Source of the DNA: Paraphoma chrysanthemicola
Lineage: Eukaryota > Ascomycota > Dothideomycetes > Pleosporales > Phaeosphaeriaceae
Direction: 5' to 3'
NCBI GenBank assembly: GCA_020744225.1
Contig: JAGMWG010000025.1
Location: forward strand, 248,001 to 312,000
Length of the DNA: 64,000 bases
Under the pieces are notes generated by a model. It had not been told where the DNA came from and searched no databases. It worked only from the letters and a program-made list of their open reading frames with translations. The translations under genes were made by a program, and so were the position numbers. Each line of letters starts with the position of its first letter. The stretch's first letter is position 1. This document shows positions 47,301-58,404 of the stretch, in pieces.

Positions 47301-48165
47301 GTTCTTGCTGCTGCTTTTGGAGGAGAGCGATGCGCTCTTTGAGACTGATCTTGGGCTGGTCTTCTTCCTCGCCTTCTTGCGCATTCGAGCCATCGTGGGG
47401 GTCTAAGCCCGCCCTGTGAGCAGCTTCCTGATCTTGCGCCTGACGCTCGGCGATTTCCGGGTCCTCCTCACGACGATATGTTTTGACTTGAGGGGCCTCC
47501 TTCGGCGGAGGCACATAGGCATTGCGGCTGGGCGGAGGAGCGACGAAGGGCTTCCTGATGAAGTTGGAAGGCGCTCCGGCAGCTTTGAAGGGCTGCGGCG
47601 GGGCAGCAGCGGGCGCATTGAAGGCTGCAATGCGGTCGCGGAAGGCATTGGACTTGGCGGCTACGGGCGGCGGCGGCGGCTTCTTTGCAGCAGGCGAGGG
47701 TTTGGCTGCTTCGCTCGGTGCTGGAGGCAGTTCGGTAGATCTGGTGCTGGCCGCAGAGGGCGGGGAGACGGGCGACAGCGGGGTGGGCTCTGGTTTGGCT
47801 GCAGCAGGCACCTGCACTGGCGGCAGCTGGGGCTTTGGCGCCTCTGGCTCCTCATGCTGCACGGGCTCCGGCTCTGGCTCCTGGTGCGGCACTTCAGGCG
47901 TGGGCGGTGCAGCCTCTGCAGCGGGCTGCTCCAGTGGTTTGTATCGCGATGCCCGGTTGGGCCGAGGCGGCGGTGCGGGCTCGTACTTCTCGACAAAGTT
48001 CCTGGGGAAGAGCCCGTCGTGCTTTGCGCCGCTGTCGTCGACGTATTCCCCGACGTACCAGTCGTCGCCCTCCTCCTCGGTGACGGTGATGACCTGGCCG
48101 AGCTTGAAGTTGAGGTCGTCCTCGTGGGGCGACGAGTAGTCGTAGACGGCTTTGACCTTGTACAT
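44348..48165 (-). CDS. BBC1: Bbc1-like SH3 protein of cortical actin patches
   Basis: This is a myosin-I/actin-patch regulator related to yeast Bbc1. Three exons, 48165..46488, 46271..46239 and 46191..44348, give 3555 nt (1184 aa). Exon 2 is 33 nt (RRPVAPPVPSA). Intron 1 (216 nt) could hide a further exon. The SH3 domain is at the N-terminus (~1-65): KAVYDYSSPHEDDLNFKLGQ, GDDWYVGEY, GLFPRNFVEKY. The middle is disordered, with Ala/Pro-rich, acidic (EEEEEEEDEMD near residues 420-440) and Lys/Arg-rich segments, then long poly-proline tracts (PPPPPPQAPPHQ type) able to bind profilin or other SH3 domains. The last ~180 residues form the conserved Bbc1/Aim3 C-terminal domain (RPGDIVSFRNAKF; PDHVGIVVEWDG; RVMSRNWVGW). 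It is divergent from the Rtr1 gene. Confidence 0.9.
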
Positions 48166-48618
48166 GGCGGCGGCAATGGCAGCAGCAGAGCAATATCCCA
48201 CCGCTGTACAGCTAGTGCGAGCTCAAGGAGACGGCAGCTGCAGTCCCCGCAGAATGGCGCTGGACAGAGTCGGAGAGTCGGCGGCGCGTGTGAAGGATGG
48301 TGTGCGGCGGATCGGTAGGAGTTACCTATGGCTGCCCGATGACGCAGACATCAGCTCTGGTGACGGTGCGGGGGATGGCGGATCAATTGCTCAGCTTACA
48401 GTGCGCTCCTCGCAGCCATACAGCACAGAGGAGAGGATGTAGGAGAGACGAGGACTGCTAGGGGTCTCTTGCCGGGGTGTGGGAGTCGTCATGCAAAGCC
48501 ACCCTCGTGCTAAAACAGCCCCGCGCAGTACCTTGGCACATGCGATGCGCCGCCTAACTAACTGAAGCTCCACCCTGCAGCACCACCGATCGTCTGTCAA
48601 ACACGCGCCAGCCACGAC
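48166..48618. promoter_or_regulatory. Divergent promoter region between BBC1 and RTR1
   Basis: 453 bp separate two divergent housekeeping starts, so the sequence must serve both 5' regions. No TATA box is evident, as is common for such genes. Confidence 0.45.
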
Positions 48619-49515
48619 ATGCAACCAAAGTCGATACTGAAGAAGACGACTGTGCCCGCCAACGCGCCGCCTGCATCAAAGCCCGCGAACCCGCGCCATC
48701 TGCAGGTCGCTCTCCACCATGCGAACCTCATCGACCAGCGCAAGAAGGTCGAGGCGGAGGTGCTTGACTCCATCATGGCGCTAATGGACTATCCCACGGC
48801 ACCTGACGCAGATCCCAAACGACCAACCGCCGCCGACGCGCAATTCTTTCGCGACGCCATCATCCCCTTCCAGCCCTCCGACTACGATGCCCTCATAGAA
48901 GAGCGCAACATCGCGGACAAGTGCGGCTATGCGCTCTGTCCGCGGCCCAAGAAGAAGGCGCGCTCCACTGCGAGAAAGCAGTTTGTCGACACCGAGTATG
49001 GCGTCGAGATTGTAGACAGGAAAGTGCTGGAGGTGTGGTGTTCCAACGACTGCGCGAAACGGGCGCTGTACGTGAAAGTGCAGCTCAGTGAAGAGCCGGC
49101 TTGGGTGCGACAGGGCGGGTACGGAGACAAGCTGGAGCTCATGGTGGAGAACGAGCAGGACCACCACAAGGCGCTGCCGCTGCGTCTGAAGGAGGAACCC
49201 GCAGTTACCGACACAAAGCAAGAGGACGACGACATTGCAGACGCATGGGCAGCGCGCGATGATGCCATGCAGGACCTGTCTATTGAACGCGGCGAGAAGC
49301 CGGGCCAGGTCAGCAAGGCGAACAACGAGCTCGTCCGCGATCTCATCACAGAGCGCATGCCCGGCGATGCGCCACCTCAAGCACCAACACTGCCCTCAAA
49401 CTCAACCCAGCACACCATGGCGATAGAAGGGCACGTCCCTCGCCACGACAGGACGGGGGAGGACAGCGAGGATGAAGAAGATCCGCAAGACTGGGACCGG
49501 CATCTCCCAAGTTGA
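48619..49515 (+). CDS. RTR1: RNA polymerase II CTD phosphatase Rtr1/RPAP2
   Basis: This is a single-exon gene of 298 aa. Rtr1/RPAP2 removes phosphate from the Pol II C-terminal domain (Ser5/Tyr1) and helps Pol II import. The zinc-finger-like core has CGYALC (CX4C) and VWCSNDCAKRALY (CX3C), the four conserved metal-binding cysteines of the family, about 45 residues apart. An N-terminal helix-rich part (NPRHLQVALHHANLIDQRKK) precedes it, and RDAIIPFQPSDYDALIEERNIADKCGY is the segment directly before the first pair. The C-terminal third is acidic and disordered (GEDSEDEEDPQDWDRH). Length and order match fungal Rtr1. ATG 48619 is the first in frame and begins with MQPKSILKK, a typical start. Confidence 0.92.
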   Translation: MQPKSILKKTTVPANAPPASKPANPRHLQVALHHANLIDQRKKVEAEVLDSIMALMDYPTAPDADPKRPTAADAQFFRDAIIPFQPSDYDALIEERNIADKCGYALCPRPKKKARSTARKQFVDTEYGVEIVDRKVLEVWCSNDCAKRALYVKVQLSEEPAWVRQGGYGDKLELMVENEQDHHKALPLRLKEEPAVTDTKQEDDDIADAWAARDDAMQDLSIERGEKPGQVSKANNELVRDLITERMPGDAPPQAPTLPSNSTQHTMAIEGHVPRHDRTGEDSEDEEDPQDWDRHLPS

Positions 49516-49995
49516 GCGGAGGCATAGGCGAAGACTTCACGTAGTGCACTATTCCACCAGCTTCGAGCATGGTGAAGACCATCATCAGCCGTCAACAAGG
49601 ACTAGCAAGGCCATCAGAGAGCTGCGGTAAGTGGGAGATTCCCAGCAACGTGCAGCCGTTGAACCACCACTCTTGTAGTCCTTTGACGAGGTGAACGACA
49701 TGAGAACTTAGAAGCGGAGAGTTGACGAAAGAGGTCAGCTTGGAAGAATGAGGGCTTGCCCATGAAGGCAATAGAGAACTTTTGTCAGATCAGATAGCAT
49801 GCAATCAATTATACATGCATTCCCAAATCCCGCTGTACATTTGATGCTCACGACGCCGGAGCGAATCGTATGCCGCGGAAGAGGCAGGCACGGACCACCC
49901 AAATCTGAACTTTGACATTTCGAGAGCATCGCGACTGCAGCCCGCATCATCACTTCAGCCGCCATTGAAGCCCCGCACGCGGCTGTCGCATCGCC
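49516..49995. other. Intergenic region
   Basis: 480 bp between two + strand genes. It has no open frame of note and should hold the RTR1 3' UTR and MRP51 promoter. Confidence 0.5.
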
Positions 49996-51630
49996 ATGGC
50001 TCTCCGTCGCCAGTCTCGGTCACCGACTGCCAATCTCCTGCGCAACTCTCGCCTCTTTGCGCTGCCCAATCCGTTACCACGACCGAATGTGGGCGAAACG
50101 TACGGCGCCGGCATCACCAGAGCTTCCGACTCAGCAACCCTCCCGTACCCCACACACCAGGCCATTGCAACAACAAAAAGCTCGCTGGCACGAGGCGATT
50201 GGGGACTGAAGAGGCCGCTGCCCGCGCGGAGTCGCTTGGTGCAGGTCAGCGATCCGGTACTGCGAGTAAAGCAGCTGGACACCATCGAGCATGTCACAGA
50301 TTTCGACTCGGCTGCCGATCATGTGCGGACACGCCAAAAGTGGCAAGAGCTGGGAGTTCCGATGATGAGGGGATTGACCCAGATGCGAGACACGGACCTG
50401 TCAGGAACACCGCCAGGCGGCGCATTCGAGAGGCGGGACGACACAACCTCATATGATACGAACCTGGGCATTGACGAGGCAGGATTATATCTGGAGGCCC
50501 TCAAGGACAACTTGAAGAAGAACAGTGCCCGGACACAGTTCCATCCCTTCAGCCCGCCACCAGTCGACGCTGAGGTCCATAACAGCAAGCGATGGAAGCA
50601 CGATGGCCCCTGGCTGCCAGGAATGAACGCTCAAGATTTTACCGCTTACCTTGGCAAGCAAATATCGAAACGCAGGGACGAGTTCAACGACTACCTTCGC
50701 GAATTTGTAAAGAACGAAATATATACCACGCGCCAGCTCGCCGCATCAAAATCTGGCGAGCTAGCCCCCGAAGATATCGAGGAGGCCCAGAAATGGCAGG
50801 AGAAGAGATCAAGAAAATGGGCCAATATCAGCGAAGAGGACATTCAGAGCGGTGTCGAAGCTCTGCGAAGAGAGACCGCGAACAACCCGCTGGGCTCGAA
50901 GCTTGTGACCAAGCTCATCATGCCCTTCCTTCGCCTCCCAACCATCAAGTTCAAATATACAGCATACGCCGAAGACGCATCAAATCGTGACATTGACCAA
51001 TACCAATTCGACCAAGAAAGCGCACCACTCTCCACCCACCCCTCCGCCGGTCTCGGCTACCTCCGCACGAAATCATACATCGCCAACCACCCCATCCTCG
51101 GCCCCCAGTCCGCTCCTTCTCCCGTGCCGGCACGCGTTGTCCAACCACGCACCACAGCCTTCAAGAAGGAAGCCTACGCCAAACTGGGCGTCGGCGGCTT
51201 CGTCGCCAACGACCAATACCGCAGCACTGACACATCGAGCGCCACCCGCGCCAGCATCAGCAACGCGCGCGACGTCGAGACCATTGACATCGACACGCCC
51301 GGCGGCAAGAAGATCCCAGTCCAGCCCATGTTTGGCAGCGTCACCAACGACGGCCGCATACACATCAAGCTCAAGCGCTCGACGGGCGCAGAGATCCAGG
51401 TCGCGCGAGGCGAGTTGGACGATAAACCCCCCGTGAGAGAAAACTACGAAGCCGATCCGCTCAAGAATCTAAGCAGTTTTGGACGAGGGAGAAGTGGGGT
51501 CAAGGAATTAGATGAACAGAGCGATAGGGCGAAGCAGTTGAGTAGCTTTTTGGAACAAATGAGACCGGAGAGGGAGGGTAAGGCGACGCCTGCGAAGGGG
51601 TTTCCGGGCGTGGCGGATGCGTTGAGGTAG
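49996..51630 (+). CDS. MRP51: Mitochondrial small-subunit ribosomal protein Mrp51
   Basis: This is a single-exon gene of 544 aa, a fungal mitoribosome 37S subunit protein of the Mrp51 family (bS1m-like) that aids translation of COX mRNAs in yeast. The N-terminus (MALRRQSRSPTANLLRNSRLFALP) is Arg/Ser-rich without acidic residues, as expected for a mitochondrial presequence. Conserved blocks are GETYGAGITRASDSATLPYPTHQAIATT, RGDWGLKRPLP and VKQLDTIEHVTDFDSAADHVRTRQKWQELG. These are characteristic of the family. The rest is charged and helical (KRRDEFNDYLREFVKNE), then a Ser/Thr-rich part and a basic C-terminus. No intron is needed. Confidence 0.93.
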   Translation: MALRRQSRSPTANLLRNSRLFALPNPLPRPNVGETYGAGITRASDSATLPYPTHQAIATTKSSLARGDWGLKRPLPARSRLVQVSDPVLRVKQLDTIEHVTDFDSAADHVRTRQKWQELGVPMMRGLTQMRDTDLSGTPPGGAFERRDDTTSYDTNLGIDEAGLYLEALKDNLKKNSARTQFHPFSPPPVDAEVHNSKRWKHDGPWLPGMNAQDFTAYLGKQISKRRDEFNDYLREFVKNEIYTTRQLAASKSGELAPEDIEEAQKWQEKRSRKWANISEEDIQSGVEALRRETANNPLGSKLVTKLIMPFLRLPTIKFKYTAYAEDASNRDIDQYQFDQESAPLSTHPSAGLGYLRTKSYIANHPILGPQSAPSPVPARVVQPRTTAFKKEAYAKLGVGGFVANDQYRSTDTSSATRASISNARDVETIDIDTPGGKKIPVQPMFGSVTNDGRIHIKLKRSTGAEIQVARGELDDKPPVRENYEADPLKNLSSFGRGRSGVKELDEQSDRAKQLSSFLEQMRPEREGKATPAKGFPGVADALR

Positions 51631-54600
51631 TATGATAGATGGATAGGAATAGAGATTTAGAGCTCGTTATGTACACTATGTAACAATCAATACGTAGAGA
51701 ACAAGATACCATGACATGAACCGGAACAGGCCGACCATGATGTGAATAATTGTACCACGCATTTCTACCCGAACGTTGCGTTTTCTAGCATATTTCTGGA
51801 TTTCCAGTGATAGTTTCTCTATGATTTACATGTGTCTTTGCGAAATAGTCATGGTGTATTGCAAGCGGAGTTTGAGCTAGATGAGACCTTCACTCCATCA
51901 GCCATGAAAAGTGGTTTCCTCATCCACCTACCACCCACCACCATCACCCTTGTCCGTGAAAATTAAACCCTAAGAAACAAAATGTTGCTATACTTTCCTA
52001 ATCTAGCCATCCTTGCGAAGTCAAACATACCCCAAGAACTCACGTAGGAAGGTGACTAAATAGGTAGCTAGGGAGTGGGATGGCTGTTGCCTGAGACATG
52101 TACTCTATATCGAGGAGGTGATTGGGCGCGAGATGAGTAGTGTAGTGCAGTGGGGTGGAGGGAGCGGGGAGGGGGATGGAGTAGCTGGGCTGGAGGATGG
52201 GTACGCAGGGTATGATGTGGATTTGTGTTGGAAGGGGAGGAGAGGGGACTGGGATGTGGAGATAGAGCAAGGGCGTGGTTACATAGGTCTTGTTTTTCAA
52301 GTTACGAGAAAGACAAGTATATACATCAAAACCATTCACACCAAACAACATCATCCTTAATCTAAATCACATCAGATTGGCGGGCTCGTATAATCTCACT
52401 CCCACACTCTTCCCAACCCCCATGCCATGTCTAAGTATCTCACAACCTTGTTTTCCTTTCTAATGTAAATGCATTAGTATAGCCACAGGTCTCAACATAC
52501 CCCGCCCAAGTCCGCTCCCGATAGTGCATACACCATCTAGGCTCCAACATCACCCACCCACACGACTCGGCACATACTTCCCTTCCTGTCTGGAGGATTG
52601 GGTTCAGCTAGCCATGGACCCCTTGTACACAAGCTTAATCATCCTTCCCCAGGCTCGACGGTTGAAGTGCGAGGCTTGGTTTCGGGTAAGTACCAACTGC
52701 TGATGCGGAGACGGGACGGAAGTGAGGCTGGCAATGTTGGCAATGTAAGACGGACAAAACGAAATGTGCATATTCAGCTGGACATGGGGTTTGTAGAAAA
52801 GCTTGATGATCCTGAACTGGGCGCGGAAACGGGGACGGGGCGAGGAGTCGGAGATGGCGATGGGAATGGGGATGGGAATGTAAGACGGGATGGGCGCCTT
52901 GAATATCAGTAGCTGTTGAAGGGAGGCCTTGACATGGGGATTTGGAACGAGGCTGAGGTTTTGGATAGGAGGATCGGAGCGGATCGGAGTTGGGGAGGTT
53001 AGTTGGGGAAGAACAGGGCGGAGTGAGGACATGTGTAGCTATGTGATTAAAACAGAAATCTTTCAGAGAGAAATAATTGACATACCGCGATGCCTACAGT
53101 ACAATGCAAACAGTGCATGCAAGACCACCTCGTCATCACACTACCGTTCAAACCTCGGCACGACCAATTCTAAACTTCTCAATCCCAAGATCCACACCTC
53201 ACAGCCTCACCCGTGCCGCGCGCGTGCAGTGTCCTCAAATCAAGGTCTCGCTGTGTCCGACTCTCGGGCCATGTTCATGCCATGCACATCAGCTGAGCAG
53301 CATACCGCGGCATCAAGCTTTTCAAAGACTAGTCGTCGAGGCCGTTGCCTGGTTTGCATGCTTGGCAAATGGGGCCGAATCTCGCTGTTCGCAGCCGTTC
53401 TTGCACGTTGGTGCAGGATCAGATAGATACTGGCTGTGGAGTCTAATTGCGGTGAATTGACCGCTCATGTTGCACGCACACGAGTTGTAGTGAATGAGGC
53501 TGTGCGTGTTTTGGGCCAATTGCCTTGACAGAATTGGACGGGATGGTAAGGCAATGGGCGGCCTGATTGTGGCGTTGAGGCTGGTGGAGCGGTCAGTGCT
53601 GGGGAAAAGACTTGATTTCGCTGATCATGAAGAGATTAGCCGGGAGACATGGCGAAAATATCAAGCCTCATTCAAGTGTAACTCGGTTCTGCACAATCCC
53701 GTCTCTTTCGCTGCTCATCCACTCAAAGGGGGAGTATGCGCCACTGCTACTGCGAACGCTTGATTGAGGCTGCTTACGCTGTGGCTCAGCACGGCGCCAT
53801 GCTTTATCCAGCCGGGAGATCACCCCCCTTGGTCAGATCCGCGTGCGCGCAAAGAAAGCGGTGTCGCTGCTCTGGCTTGACATGATGATCGCGATTGTGT
53901 CGAACTGGCCCCCAATTTCAGATGGCAAAAGCATAACATGGTCTACGTAACGTGCGGCTGGTGCGGCGAGGCTGTGGATCGCGGGAATTATTGGGGTGGG
54001 ACCCAAACGGTTCGACAGCAGTGTAGCATCAGCATACAGCCACAGCCACGGTGAGGCGCCTGTGTAACTCGTGGAGATTGTGACGGAGCAGAACGTGGTG
54101 AAGCAATCGGCGAATAATGGTGTCAGCTCGCTCGGTGCGGCAGTTAAGGCAGCGCGACCACGAGTGATGAGTGATACGGGCGCTGACAAAGGCTCGATTC
54201 GGTCGGGCAGGTCGTGATGACACTTTGTGGTCGCTCGACGGGCCTTTCCTCTTTCCCGACTTCGGATGGCGCAAGGCAACAGGGTGGATGGTTGCTCACG
54301 CGCGCAGCATCTTGCCTTGCATCCGTCGTGCCACAGAAAGTCCATTGTCAGTGCGCTCTACTTGCCATTGCGGGTGCTGCTCGCGTGCGCTCATTGTCGG
54401 ATACTATGGACGGAGTATCTTGAAATTTCAGGATGCCCGGCGAGGACAGCATGCGAACGGTGCGTGTTGCTGCTCGCGTGCATCCCTACGGGTGCATCCC
54501 CTAGCGGCCGCTGCACAGGAAGCTCCACCGGCGAATCGCACGGCCAAGCAGACATTCGCTCGTCCACCACCCAGCGACCGAGAAAATGCAATATGGTCGG

Positions 54601-55786
54601 GCATTGGGCGCCGACCAGCAAATGGCCTGCCTTTGGTGCCTGGCTCGCGACCTCTGCCTGTCAGGCCGGCAACTGATTGCATAGCCCCCCACCACCAAGG
54701 ACCAGTCGCCGCTCAGCTGAGGTGCAAGACATGCAGTCTGATAACCTCACCATCAGCAGCAAAAAGCAGGTACCTCTGGATGCGCCCGAGCACGTCGCGG
54801 GCGCGCGGAGGCAACGCGTCGACTGCCGGACGGGTTTGACATGGATAACGAGGGTATGTTGCGGCGCGAGCGTCGGCAGCTCGTGATTGCTGCCCATCGA
54901 GTCCACTGTCTGAGACATTCTCCCGGCCGCTACGGATGCGCACGAAGCGTCTTGACACTCGACTCTTGCAAGATGCGCCCCAATAGCAGCGCTGCGACTC
55001 CCTCATCATCATCCTTAGGCACAGGACACCGGTCGTCGCAGGGGTCGGCCTGTGGCTGGCCTATCCGTGCAGGCTGTGCAATTCACCGCTGCGCACCATT
55101 CAAAAGTGGACCCCTTTACGCCCAGCTTTCTTTCATGCACACTTGTAAAGCCCATCCTCGCGGCCTGGCTTCAGTCTCTTTCTCGGCGCTGCTTCGCTCA
55201 TCGATTGATAAAATTTCCCCGACTCCCTGGGCGCGTTTTCAGGCTACAATCTACGCCGCATTCCACTTAAAACACCTCTTCGCCCAGTAGGGCTGCGTCT
55301 TGCCTCTCTTTCCTGCATAGCACCCGCAGGCTCCAACTGCACATCATACCCTATATTCACACCAGTTCGCCGCTCTGACTCTTTCTCCTTTGGTTGCACG
55401 CCTCCTGCACTGACGAATACACTGATCCTATTTTCGACTTGTCTCAGTTGGGTCGTCACCTGCACACTTTAAATACCGTCGCTCCCCAACACCAACTTCA
55501 GCACCATCCAAGGCTTCGCATACCATCTTCACATCCTTCAGTCACAAGCACGACATCATTGGAACATACTTCACCTACATCGCCTTCAGGTTTGACGCTG
55601 CCGACGACGAACCACCTGGCCTACTCTCCGTCCGGATCTTATTTCGGATAAGCTGATCTAATTATACCAACACGAGTTTGAGACCACCAGCCCAGCCATC
55701 GTGAGGGTTGAGGCTTGGGGAACGACAACGCCAACACTGCTGGTCACCTTTTGATCGTCCTCCACTACACTTGAAATCTGCCCATC
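51631..55786. other. 4.1-kb gene-poor region upstream of a conserved ORF
   Basis: This region has no convincing gene. Open frames (for example 52598..52912 on +) are short, mirrored by frames on the other strand, and lack domains. The part near 52840-52880 has GGATGGGAATG-like low-complexity runs. The last ~400 bp before 55787 are C/T-rich on the + strand, as in long fungal 5' leaders. An unspliced leader or leader intron for the 657-aa gene may lie here. Confidence 0.5.
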
Positions 55787-57760
55787 ATGTGTCGGGTCGA
55801 GGAGCGAGTCTACATCAGTGCGGACGGGCACCGCTCAAAATTTGAGGACGCCTTCCCATGTGACAAGGCTCGGCACGGCAGATTATGCGCAAAGGTTAAG
55901 AAGAGGACTACCGAGTACTATCCCAAGAAAGGAACCATCGGCCGCAACGACACACCGTCTCCCATCAATCCACCAACACCCACCGGAGCTGGTACATACC
56001 TCGTTGAGCAGCGCCGACCATCTTCATCCAGCAGCCGCCCTTCTACGAGTGACAAGATGGCAATCAAGCCGATCATTATCGAGATCGGGTCCAAGAACGA
56101 CAAGGGTAAGAAATATGCCTCCATCTCAGTGTCCGGCAAGAACTCCAAGCGCATCTCCATTGGATCCGGCTCCATTGACGATGTCGCGATTGACTCACCT
56201 GGCTCGGATGCTTCACACACTGTTCGGACCGGATATCCCGAAGCGTCCCTTCCGGCACATCCCACGGCATATGGTCACTCTGATGGGTACAATACCACCC
56301 CAACCATCACCCGCGGCCACGGCTACCATCATCGTCACACCTCCTCGACATCCAGCTACACTGGCTCAAGTCAAACTCCGTCGCTCTATGTAACTTCGGA
56401 CCCTGATTATGACTCGCCTGGGAAGACGAGAGATACCAGGTTGCCCCCTGCTATCCACAATTCTTCCTCGGCTGTCCCCCCGTCACCAAGTAAATCGCGC
56501 GGAGCTATCGGCATTAGCTCTGGAGGTTATAACATCACTGTGGTCTCGCCAAAAGATCGCTCTCATGACGCGTTTGCATCAGAAAGCCTATCTGCTGCTG
56601 ACTATCACGACTTTGCCGACCGCTCCGCCTCTTCACATGCTAGCTCAGGAGCTTCAGGCAAGTCGCGCCGTCCGAGAGATCCAGAACTGCCACGAAAGAA
56701 GAGAGACGAGGAACGCCGGCGACAGGAGGAGACTGATCGTGAGACTACCAAACAAGTCCGCTTCAAGCTCGGTCGAGCGGAAGGGCGCGCAGAGGAGAGA
56801 CCTGAGACCCTGCTTGTGGGGAAGGAGAAGCAGCGAGAGATAGAGCGAGAAGAAGCGCATCGTCGCGAACGGCAGGATCGCGAGGATGACGCTGCAAAGG
56901 AGCGCAGAAAGGAGAAGACAAGGGTCCCAGCAAGCAATTCCAGCTCTAAGCGTCCTACTCAGACACGAAGGTTATCAAAGACCTTAACTGCAGCTGAAGT
57001 CGAAGAACAGCGACGCCTTTTGGCAGCCGACTTGGGCCAAATGCAGGGCGAGAGTATGCTGGCGGAAGCTCGTGACCGCGAAGAACGAAGTGCTCTTCTG
57101 AGGCAGCAGCAACAAGAGCCAAGCTACTACAATCCTCGCGCTGGAGGCATGCCGGGTAACAGCACAGGCCTAGTCCACCGTGACTCAGTAACTCGTCGCG
57201 GTAGCATTTCAGGCGCAGATGCTCGACCGATTCTCACCAGGTCAAACAGCACAAGCGCTCGTCGCGCAAGTATAGTGCAGCCCAACCCGCCCCAGCTCAA
57301 CACACAAGTCCAGCTAGGACCCTCAAGACCGAGTGCGCGGAGCCACGCACCGCCACCAGTGTCCTTCCCGTCGAACTTCAACACTCGCCCAACGACTGCG
57401 CGCCGGCCATCATTCTCAGCACCTGAGAACCCGTTCGCTGCACCCCCCACGCGCGGCTCTGGATCCAGCATCGACAACCCATTTGTACCAGCGCCGCAGG
57501 TCCTCTCGCCATCAGTCAAAGTTCACCAAGATCCGTGGGACGCGCGCAGCATGCACGACGCTCTACCCACCCCGCGCCAGACGTCTGATGGTCGGTACAC
57601 TATGGACCGCCGTGGCGCTGATGTAATTAGCGGCGTTGGCACGCACAGTGCTGCACGCGAAGCTACACGCGCAATGAGTCGCGTCGCCGGATACGCACAT
57701 GACTATGAGACCGACTCAGATGAAGAGCCGACACATGGTCATGCTCGGAGGAGGCATTGA
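55787..57760 (+). CDS. Conserved fungal protein of unknown function, charged and Ser-rich
   Basis: I do not recognise a named family. This is a single-exon ORF of 657 aa. The first ~45 residues are the most structured-looking part: MCRVEERVYISADGHRSKF, then DAFPCDKARHGRLCAKVKKRT. They have cysteines at 2, 25 and 34 and a basic patch, suggesting a short domain or metal/RNA contact. Residues ~60-290 are Ser/Thr/Pro/Gly-rich and probably disordered. Residues ~290-440 are very rich in Arg, Glu, Lys and Gln (RKKRDEERRRQEETDRET; REIEREEAHRRERQDRED), consistent with a long charged helix. The C-terminal ~200 residues are again Pro/Ser/Arg-rich, with repeated NPF motifs (ENPFAAPP; DNPFVPAP) of the type bound by EH domains. 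The tail is DYETDSDEEPTHGHARRRH. The NPF motifs suggest a link to endocytosis, which is inference only. Confidence 0.85.
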   Translation: MCRVEERVYISADGHRSKFEDAFPCDKARHGRLCAKVKKRTTEYYPKKGTIGRNDTPSPINPPTPTGAGTYLVEQRRPSSSSSRPSTSDKMAIKPIIIEIGSKNDKGKKYASISVSGKNSKRISIGSGSIDDVAIDSPGSDASHTVRTGYPEASLPAHPTAYGHSDGYNTTPTITRGHGYHHRHTSSTSSYTGSSQTPSLYVTSDPDYDSPGKTRDTRLPPAIHNSSSAVPPSPSKSRGAIGISSGGYNITVVSPKDRSHDAFASESLSAADYHDFADRSASSHASSGASGKSRRPRDPELPRKKRDEERRRQEETDRETTKQVRFKLGRAEGRAEERPETLLVGKEKQREIEREEAHRRERQDREDDAAKERRKEKTRVPASNSSSKRPTQTRRLSKTLTAAEVEEQRRLLAADLGQMQGESMLAEARDREERSALLRQQQQEPSYYNPRAGGMPGNSTGLVHRDSVTRRGSISGADARPILTRSNSTSARRASIVQPNPPQLNTQVQLGPSRPSARSHAPPPVSFPSNFNTRPTTARRPSFSAPENPFAAPPTRGSGSSIDNPFVPAPQVLSPSVKVHQDPWDARSMHDALPTPRQTSDGRYTMDRRGADVISGVGTHSAAREATRAMSRVAGYAHDYETDSDEEPTHGHARRRH

Positions 57761-57762
57761 TT

Positions 57763-57783
57763 TTCCTTTTCCTTTTCCTGTCA
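57763..57783 (+). repeat. CCTTTT short tandem repeat in 3' UTR
   Basis: TTTTCC is repeated about three times immediately after the stop of the 657-aa gene. It is a small pyrimidine repeat with no evident function. Confidence 0.5.
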
Positions 57784-58404
57784 TTCAACATCGCTTTGCT
57801 TCGTACATTAGACTTGGCGGGTACGCTTGTACATCACGTCTTTGGATTGCTTTTCACTCGTCTCGATACCCTTCAGCACATCGTCTTAGATATATACCCA
57901 TGCTTCATCGCGTGTAGATAGGTTTCCAAAAGCACCATCGTTATACTTGCTTCACTTCATGTCTCCCTGCCTATTGCAATGTGATTAGACCAATGTAGAC
58001 GTCAGCATACTCTATCAACGTGAACAAACCCACCATGTCGTCCTTGAGTATCCACGGGGTAGACTCTTACACCCAGTTCTACAGGCTCTTATGAACTGAG
58101 GCGCATCACGGAGCCGTATCTTTTGATAAAAACAAAACTCTTCATTGAAGACTTGTATCCACCCGAAAACATCACTCAGTTCATCAAACTCCAGACCCAA
58201 GGGTATCACAAACTGATTAAACTCCACCCAGCCATCTCATCTCCGCCCAGCTCGAGCCGACTACTTCTCCTGGCCTGTATATATGCGTTAGCTTTGGGTT
58301 GTATGTATAGGTAAGTAGAATAGGAGGAGTAGGCGAAGAAGGTGAAATCAGTGAATAGGAAGTAAGAACTCACTCAACTCCAGCCTCAGCCTCATCATCC
58401 TGCA
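57784..58404. other. Intergenic region
   Basis: 621 bp between the convergent 657-aa gene (+) and the 51-aa gene (-). No gene is supported. Confidence 0.5.

Noticed and set aside
52598..52912. 104-codon + strand frame with VEVRGLVSGKYQLL and Gly/Asp repeats
   Set aside because: It is short, mirrored by a longer - strand frame, ends in GGATGG low complexity, and has no known domain or splice support.
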